A stretch of 64,000 nt of DNA, taken from positions 40,065 to 104,064 of the forward strand of contig VXAU01004742.1 in the NCBI GenBank assembly GCA_013399695.1. The letters run 5' to 3'. Source of the stretch: Formicarius rufipectus (taxonomy: Eukaryota; Chordata; Aves; Passeriformes; Formicariidae). Positions 62,501 through 64,000 of the stretch are shown piece after piece; positions within the stretch are counted from its first letter, which is position 1, and each line of letters starts with the position of its first letter. The translations under genes and the position numbers were made by a program. The notes beneath the pieces are model-generated. The model ran no database searches, was not told the DNA's origin, and saw only the letters and a list, made by a program, of their open reading frames with translations.

Positions 62501-63868
62501 TTTAAAAGCTACAAACATTTTCCAGAAGAAAATGTCCTTCTAAAAATACATGTAGCATCAATCACCTACTTAAGCATAGGCAATATTAGTTGTATAGTTT
62601 TGCATTGATTTTTACCTGTTTTATCATGGGATATTCCTGTTAAAGTGCAGACAGGGGAAAAAAAGATTATACTAATTTATCTATTCAGAGAAGCTGTAAT
62701 GTGTCATCCAGTTCAGATAGAGAAGAATTTGAAAATGTGCAATTAATAATATTAAAAAGGAACAAACTTATCAGTATTAACAAGGAATTTAAAAGGACTT
62801 GAGGGAAGTTCTTATTGTTGATTACTCTAATTCTATGTTTAGAAAGCAGCAGACAGCATTTAAATGAATTACTAAATGTCTTGGCTCACAGTCTGCAGCA
62901 CCAATCCTGCGAGTAACTTTCTACAGCTTCAATTTGCCAATGCATCTCTTTCTTTTTGTATAGTTTTGTATGCACATACTTTCATACAGGCACAATATTT
63001 TGAGCTTTGTGTGTAAAGGAGAAAAAGTGTGAGTTTGCAGGAGGGAGTTCTGAAAGCAAGCTGAAGTTCTATTTCCTGCTGCTACTTTTGTAGTGGTGGT
63101 GTCAATAAGTTTTTTGTAATGCCAGGTGGTACAAATGTAAAACAGAATCCTGCCATTGCTCTTCACTTCTAATTTAATAGCGAGCCCTGGATAGTCATGA
63201 GGGAAGGAATTCTTCTGTACCAGGAAAGACATACTTGTTGTTGTTTGATTTCTTTGAACTAGGAAAGCTTTATAATTACTTAAAGAATGCAAATATGGAT
63301 GGTTGAGAAGTTCTTTTAGTTGCTCTTGTTTTTGATATGAATATTTATACTTCAGTGATAGAGTGACTATATGTTTAAATAAGCAAATGTATTGAAATAA
63401 GGTCAGCAAAGCTGGTAAGCAAAAGTCTTAGGGCAAATTGACAGTTCATGCATTTTCTCTTCTAAACTAATTTTTCTTTAAAGAAAAAATTTGTTTAAAG
63501 TTAATTAGTTAAACTGATGATTTGGCATAAAGGTTGCTTCTTTCTGACATCGGAATTAGTACAGCCTATGTTTAAATTGCTGGAACCAAGCTACTGATTG
63601 ACTTCATCACTCTAGCCTTTCATCAAACTGAAAAATAACAATTAGTGCTGTGGTTCTTAGATAATGTTTTTCTTCTATTTGCAAAAATACATCTAAGACT
63701 TTTTTTTCCCCCTACATGTGTTACACTAGCTTGCCATGACTCATCCAAGCCATCACTTAAATTTTGGAATGAATCCGGACCATGCCAGAAATTCCTTATC
63801 CAACTGTGGTATTCGACAGCCAAAGTATGGAGATAGAAAAGTTCACCATATACACATGAGAAAAAAAG
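22657..63868 (+). CDS. DROSHA: DROSHA, ribonuclease III of the Microprocessor (5' part)
   Basis: DROSHA is the nuclear RNase III that, with DGCR8, cuts pri-miRNA hairpins to pre-miRNAs. Seventeen exons join in frame to 902 codons plus one base, and the gene continues past the window. Order of parts: Pro-rich region (about residues 40-190), Arg/Ser-rich region (about 205-345), acidic Ser-rich stretch (about 437-462), central domain with platform and PAZ-like folds (to about 837), then the start of RNase IIIa. Zinc ligands known from the human structure are present: C498, C500, H511, C523, H571, C638 and H642 (human numbers are 38 higher). The nuclear-import phosphosites correspond to S299 and S301. 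The ATG at 22,657 is preceded directly by an in-frame TGA, so the protein starts at MSFHSGRG and lacks the nine extra human N-terminal residues. The human 37-residue alternative exon is not seen. Confidence 0.97.
23508..26501 (+). other. DROSHA intron after first coding exon
   Basis: About 3 kb. It contains a large CR1 fragment (25,166-25,835). The remaining sequence has no recognised element. Confidence 0.65.
25166..25835 (-). mobile_element. CR1 LINE, about 670 bp, reverse orientation
   Basis: It begins with the tail complement 'atagaatcatttagcttgg' and carries the standard CR1 3' UTR blocks. The minus strand at 25,787-25,572 still translates to the ORF2 segment 'MSQLCAQVAKKANGTL...LVRPHLE'. 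5'-truncated; the right end is approximate. Confidence 0.92.
26502..26594 (+). CDS. DROSHA: DROSHA coding exon 2: Arg/Ser region with phosphosites
   Basis: A 93-bp exon encoding RERERERHRHRDSRRSPSPD and a short KKDYKRAG tail. The two serines in RRSPSPD (residues 299 and 301) correspond to human S300/S302, phosphorylated by GSK3-beta and needed for nuclear localisation. Donor gtaagg. Confidence 0.95.
26595..27552 (+). other. DROSHA intron 2; human alternative exon not found
   Basis: In human this interval holds the 37-residue exon beginning SYGLSVVPEP, which is absent from shorter isoforms. Reading this 958-bp intron in the plus frames, I see no sequence resembling it. No repeats were recognised. 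Confidence 0.6.
27553..27784 (+). CDS. DROSHA: DROSHA coding exon 3
   Basis: A 232-bp exon. It encodes the end of the Arg/Ser region (RSPSRERKRPRWEEDRERW), an acidic stretch (KNEEEDEELLKPVW) and VRCTHSESYYSNDPMDQV, which opens the central domain. Preceded by 'ccctctaag', donor gtaagt, phase 0 out. Confidence 0.96.
27785..28370 (+). other. DROSHA intron 3
   Basis: About 0.6 kb, with a T/G-rich tract (gttttgttttgtttc type) leading to the acceptor. Nothing else was recognised. Confidence 0.65.
28371..28512 (+). CDS. DROSHA: DROSHA coding exon 4
   Basis: A 142-bp exon encoding GDSTVVGTSKLRDLYEKFDE, then a basic Ala-rich stretch and RPPWEPPKTKLDEDL. Highly conserved with human. Donor gtaggc, phase 1 out. 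Confidence 0.96.
29925..30140 (+). mobile_element. CR1 LINE 3' fragment, forward orientation
   Basis: The blocks 'aggcactggaacaggctgcc', 'tggcagtgttcaaggccag', 'cctggtctagtgggagatgt' and 'ggtccattccaacccaaacc' occur in the order of an avian CR1 3' end, closing with 'ctatgactat'. Confidence 0.93.
30925..31035 (+). mobile_element. CR1 LINE 3' fragment, forward orientation
   Basis: It contains 'gtgattcttgggttgtcctg', 'gggccaggagctgg' and 'gttggtcccttccag', a CR1 3'-end variant also present at 42.65 kb. Boundaries are approximate. Confidence 0.8.
31854..32008 (+). CDS. DROSHA: DROSHA coding exon 5: acidic Ser-rich stretch
   Basis: A 155-bp exon encoding SSSESECDSDDDSSCSSSSD, then DVIAEIKRKKAHPDRLHEEL and WYNDPGQ. 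The acceptor is 'gtgaatcag' and the donor gtatgg; phase 0 out. The acidic stretch is a known feature between the N-terminal and central parts. Confidence 0.96.
32009..34518 (+). other. DROSHA intron 5
   Basis: About 2.5 kb of AT-rich sequence. No repeat, RNA gene or conserved block was recognised. Confidence 0.6.
34519..34599 (+). CDS. DROSHA: DROSHA coding exon 6: first zinc site
   Basis: An 81-bp exon encoding MNDGPLCKCSAKARRTGIRH followed by GIYPGEE. C498, C500 and H511 correspond to human C536, C538 and H549, ligands of one of the two structural zinc ions. Donor gtatta. Confidence 0.96.
34600..36343 (+). other. DROSHA intron 6
   Basis: About 1.7 kb. The part from 35,240 to 36,000 has balanced composition and overlapping antisense open frames (61-73 codons). 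These are not recognisable proteins; it may be an old unclassified repeat. Confidence 0.5.
36344..36430 (+). CDS. DROSHA: DROSHA coding exon 7
   Basis: An 87-bp exon encoding PIKPCRPMTNNAGRLYHYRI and then TVSPPTNFL. C523 corresponds to the human zinc ligand C561. Donor gtaagt after a phase-0 codon. Confidence 0.96.
36534..36620 (+). CDS. DROSHA: DROSHA coding exon 8
   Basis: An 87-bp exon after a very short 103-bp intron. It encodes TDRPTVIEYDDHEYIFEGFS and then MFAHAPLTN. H571 corresponds to the human zinc ligand H609. Donor gtaagt. Confidence 0.96.
36621..39545 (+). other. DROSHA intron 8
   Basis: About 2.9 kb, mostly AT-rich. The end near 39.3-39.4 kb stands out with a CTCF-like motif and a small CpG-bearing patch. 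No repeat was recognised. Confidence 0.55.
39298..39312 (+). promoter_or_regulatory. Candidate CTCF binding site
   Basis: CCAGTAGATGGCAGT fits the CTCF core consensus CCASYAGRKGGCRSY at all 15 positions. It lies in a DROSHA intron, about 235 bases before coding exon 9, beside a CpG-bearing patch (39,354-39,366) that is unusual for this intron. It points rightward, away from the minus-strand candidate at 8.5 kb. Confidence 0.45.
39546..39617 (+). CDS. DROSHA: DROSHA coding exon 9
   Basis: A 72-bp exon encoding IPLCKVIRFNIDYTIHFIEE and MMPE, identical in pattern to human. Acceptor 'ttccttgcag', donor gtaaga, phase 0 at both ends. Confidence 0.96.
39618..41114 (+). other. DROSHA intron 9
   Basis: About 1.5 kb, AT-rich. 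No element was recognised apart from a weak CTCF-like match near 40,722-40,736, which I do not call. Confidence 0.6.
41115..41196 (+). CDS. DROSHA: DROSHA coding exon 10
   Basis: An 82-bp exon encoding NFCVRGLELFSSYLFKDILE and LYDWNLK, conserved in the central domain. Acceptor 'tttcccag', donor gtaact, phase 1 out. Confidence 0.96.
41197..42381 (+). other. DROSHA intron 10
   Basis: About 1.2 kb, AT-rich, ending in a poly-T tract before the acceptor. No element was recognised. Confidence 0.6.
42382..42456 (+). CDS. DROSHA: DROSHA coding exon 11
   Basis: A 75-bp exon encoding GPSLENDSVSCPRYHFMPRF and VRFLP. C638 and H642 match the human zinc ligands C676 and H680. The human CC pair is SC here, and the ligand cysteine is retained. 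Donor gtaatg. Confidence 0.95.
42457..45709 (+). other. DROSHA intron 11
   Basis: About 3.25 kb with one CR1 3' fragment (42,650-42,760). The remainder is unique-looking and AT-rich. Confidence 0.6.
42650..42760 (+). mobile_element. CR1 LINE 3' fragment, forward orientation
   Basis: It contains 'gtgtgactcttgggaatggt', 'ggggctgggagttggactca' and 'gtgatccttgtgggttcctt', closing with 'ttttgtgattttgtg'. The same variant as the copy at 30.9 kb. Confidence 0.88.
45710..45879 (+). CDS. DROSHA: DROSHA coding exon 12
   Basis: A 170-bp exon encoding DGGKEVLSMHQILLYLLRCS, then KALVPEEEIANMLQWEELEW and the run ending IVTSPGM. Met709 stands where human has Thr. Donor gtaaag, phase 0 out. Confidence 0.96.
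45880..50398 (+). other. DROSHA intron 12 with assembly gap
   Basis: About 4.5 kb, AT-rich, with a 25-N gap inside a poly-T region at 49,055-49,079. No CR1 or RNA gene was recognised. Confidence 0.6.
49055..49079. other. Assembly gap (25 N) in a poly-T tract
   Basis: Twenty-five Ns stand between a long T run on the left and further T-rich sequence on the right. The true length of the homopolymer region is unknown. Any open frame spanning the gap is meaningless. Confidence 0.99.
50399..50523 (+). CDS. DROSHA: DROSHA coding exon 13
   Basis: A 125-bp exon encoding KPSSVRIDQLDREQFNPDVI and then TFPIIVHFGIRPAQLSYAGD, P and a split Gln. Acceptor 'ttcttctag', donor gtaaga, phase 2 out. Nearly identical to human. 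Confidence 0.96.
50524..53686 (+). other. DROSHA intron 13
   Basis: About 3.2 kb, AT- and T-rich. No repeat family, RNA gene or conserved block was recognised. Confidence 0.6.
53687..53786 (+). CDS. DROSHA: DROSHA coding exon 14
   Basis: A 100-bp exon encoding YQKLWKSYVKLRHLLANSPK and VKQADKQKLSQRE, a basic helical region of the central domain. Acceptor 'gttcttcag', donor gtatgc, phase 0 out. Confidence 0.96.
53787..56597 (+). other. DROSHA intron 14
   Basis: About 2.8 kb with a short degraded CR1 remnant at 54,568-54,640. A more balanced-GC patch at 55,370-55,900 may be an older, unclassified repeat. Confidence 0.55.
54568..54640 (-). mobile_element. CR1 LINE 3' remnant, reverse orientation
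   Basis: 'ataaaatcataaactaccct' followed by 'gagttgggaaagacctgtga' and 'gagtctaattcctga' follows the complement of the CR1 3' end. The copy is short and diverged. Confidence 0.6.
56598..56705 (+). CDS. DROSHA: DROSHA coding exon 15
   Basis: A 108-bp exon, phase 0 at both ends, encoding EALQKIRQKNTMRREVTVEL and SSQGFWKTGIRSDVCQ. This is the end of the central (PAZ-like) part. The donor gtgact is the weakest standard donor of the gene. Confidence 0.96.
59385..60262 (+). mobile_element. CR1 LINE, forward orientation, internally duplicated
   Basis: The plus strand at 59,431-59,751 translates to the ORF2 end ('SQQCPQLAKKANGIQGC', 'QRRAVELVKGLEHKS', 'LRELGVLTLDKRRSGG'). The 3' UTR blocks follow and the tail is 'aaatgattctatg' at about 60,262. 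A 217-bp part of it occurs twice. The left boundary is approximate. Confidence 0.93.
59693..60127 (+). repeat. 217-bp perfect tandem duplication around a single N
   Basis: Bases 59,693-59,909 and 59,911-60,127 appear identical, with one undetermined base at 59,910 between them. The copies lie inside one CR1 element. Perfect identity next to an N points to a mis-joined contig overlap rather than a biological duplication. Confidence 0.9.
61283..61390 (+). CDS. DROSHA: DROSHA coding exon 16: entry into RNase IIIa
   Basis: A 108-bp exon encoding HAMMLPVLTHHVRYHQCLMH and LDKLIGYTFRDRCLLQ. By comparison with human, RNase IIIa begins at about residue 838, within this exon. Acceptor 'ttttttag', donor gtaaga. 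Confidence 0.96.
61391..63729 (+). other. DROSHA intron 16
   Basis: About 2.3 kb, AT-rich. On the opposite strand it contains a 162-codon open frame (62,921-63,409), unusually long for this base composition (see findings). No repeat was recognised. Confidence 0.55.
63730..63868 (+). CDS. DROSHA: DROSHA coding exon 17: RNase IIIa and its insert
   Basis: A 139-bp exon, the last in the window. It starts with LAMTHPSHHLNFGMNPDHAR, the first RNase III signature helix region, and continues into the DROSHA-specific basic insert (IRQPKYGDRKVHHIHMRKK). The catalytic acidic residues lie in exons beyond the window. It ends with one base of a Gly codon before an unusual donor, gtatcctg. Confidence 0.96.
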
Positions 63869-63876
63869 GTATCCTG
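63869..63876 (+). other. U12-type-like splice donor
   Basis: The donor reads GTATCCTG. The first seven bases match the minor-spliceosome donor consensus (A/G)TATCCTT. No other donor in either gene here looks like this. The branch point and acceptor lie outside the window. Confidence 0.55.
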
Positions 63877-64000
63877 TTAGAAAACTAACATTTTCCATTT
63901 ACTTCACTCTTAATCAGTAGGAACACCCTTTGTCCATTTTCATTTCGTTGGCCATTGTTTTTTTGAGAGATGCCTTCAGTGAAGGATTTCAGTGGTTATA
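63869..64000 (+). other. Start of DROSHA intron 17, cut by the window end
   Basis: Only 132 bases are present. No acceptor or further coding sequence is seen before the window ends. Confidence 0.8.

Overview
This window is nuclear DNA from a vertebrate, almost certainly a bird. Coding exons are short (60-230 bp, plus one large 5' coding exon) and separated by GT-AG introns. The interspersed repeats are CR1 LINE fragments ending in the typical avian CR1 3' tail, with no Alu, L1 or B-type elements. The gene content is the C5orf22-DROSHA pair known from human 5p13.3. Introns are compact compared with the human locus. The species cannot be named from the sequence.

Layout, left to right. Positions 1-620 are a CpG island that may be the promoter of the next gene; PDZD2 is expected there from human synteny, but no PDZD2 coding exon is visible. 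Positions 620-8,300 are intergenic, with a C-rich degenerate repeat at about 1.79-2.06 kb and a CR1 fragment at 5.69 kb. C5orf22 (UPF0489 family) lies on the minus strand from its stop at 8,613 to its first exon near 19,700, in nine coding exons. A CpG island at about 19.4-20.07 kb is the shared, divergent promoter of C5orf22 and DROSHA. It holds a canonical G-quadruplex motif and is bounded on the right by a CR1 copy. DROSHA lies on the plus strand from its ATG at 22,657 and runs off the right end. Seventeen coding exons (902 codons plus one base) cover the Pro-rich and Arg/Ser-rich N terminus, the whole central domain and the first part of RNase IIIa. The rest of RNase IIIa, RNase IIIb and the dsRNA-binding domain lie beyond the window.

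DROSHA is the nuclear RNase III of the Microprocessor and cuts pri-miRNAs together with DGCR8. C5orf22 is uncharacterised; its conserved DxHxD and DxDxD motifs recall the metal-binding signatures of ureohydrolases. The head-to-head arrangement suggests a common promoter.

The main points for a second look are: a one-base frame problem at the C5orf22 start codon, next to a 22-nt perfect match to the neighbouring CR1; a 217-bp perfect tandem duplication around a single N, probably an assembly error; a U12-like donor on the last DROSHA exon; absence of the human 37-residue alternative DROSHA exon; two near-consensus CTCF motifs; and a 162-codon antisense open frame in a DROSHA intron. I found no convincing novel multi-gene system.
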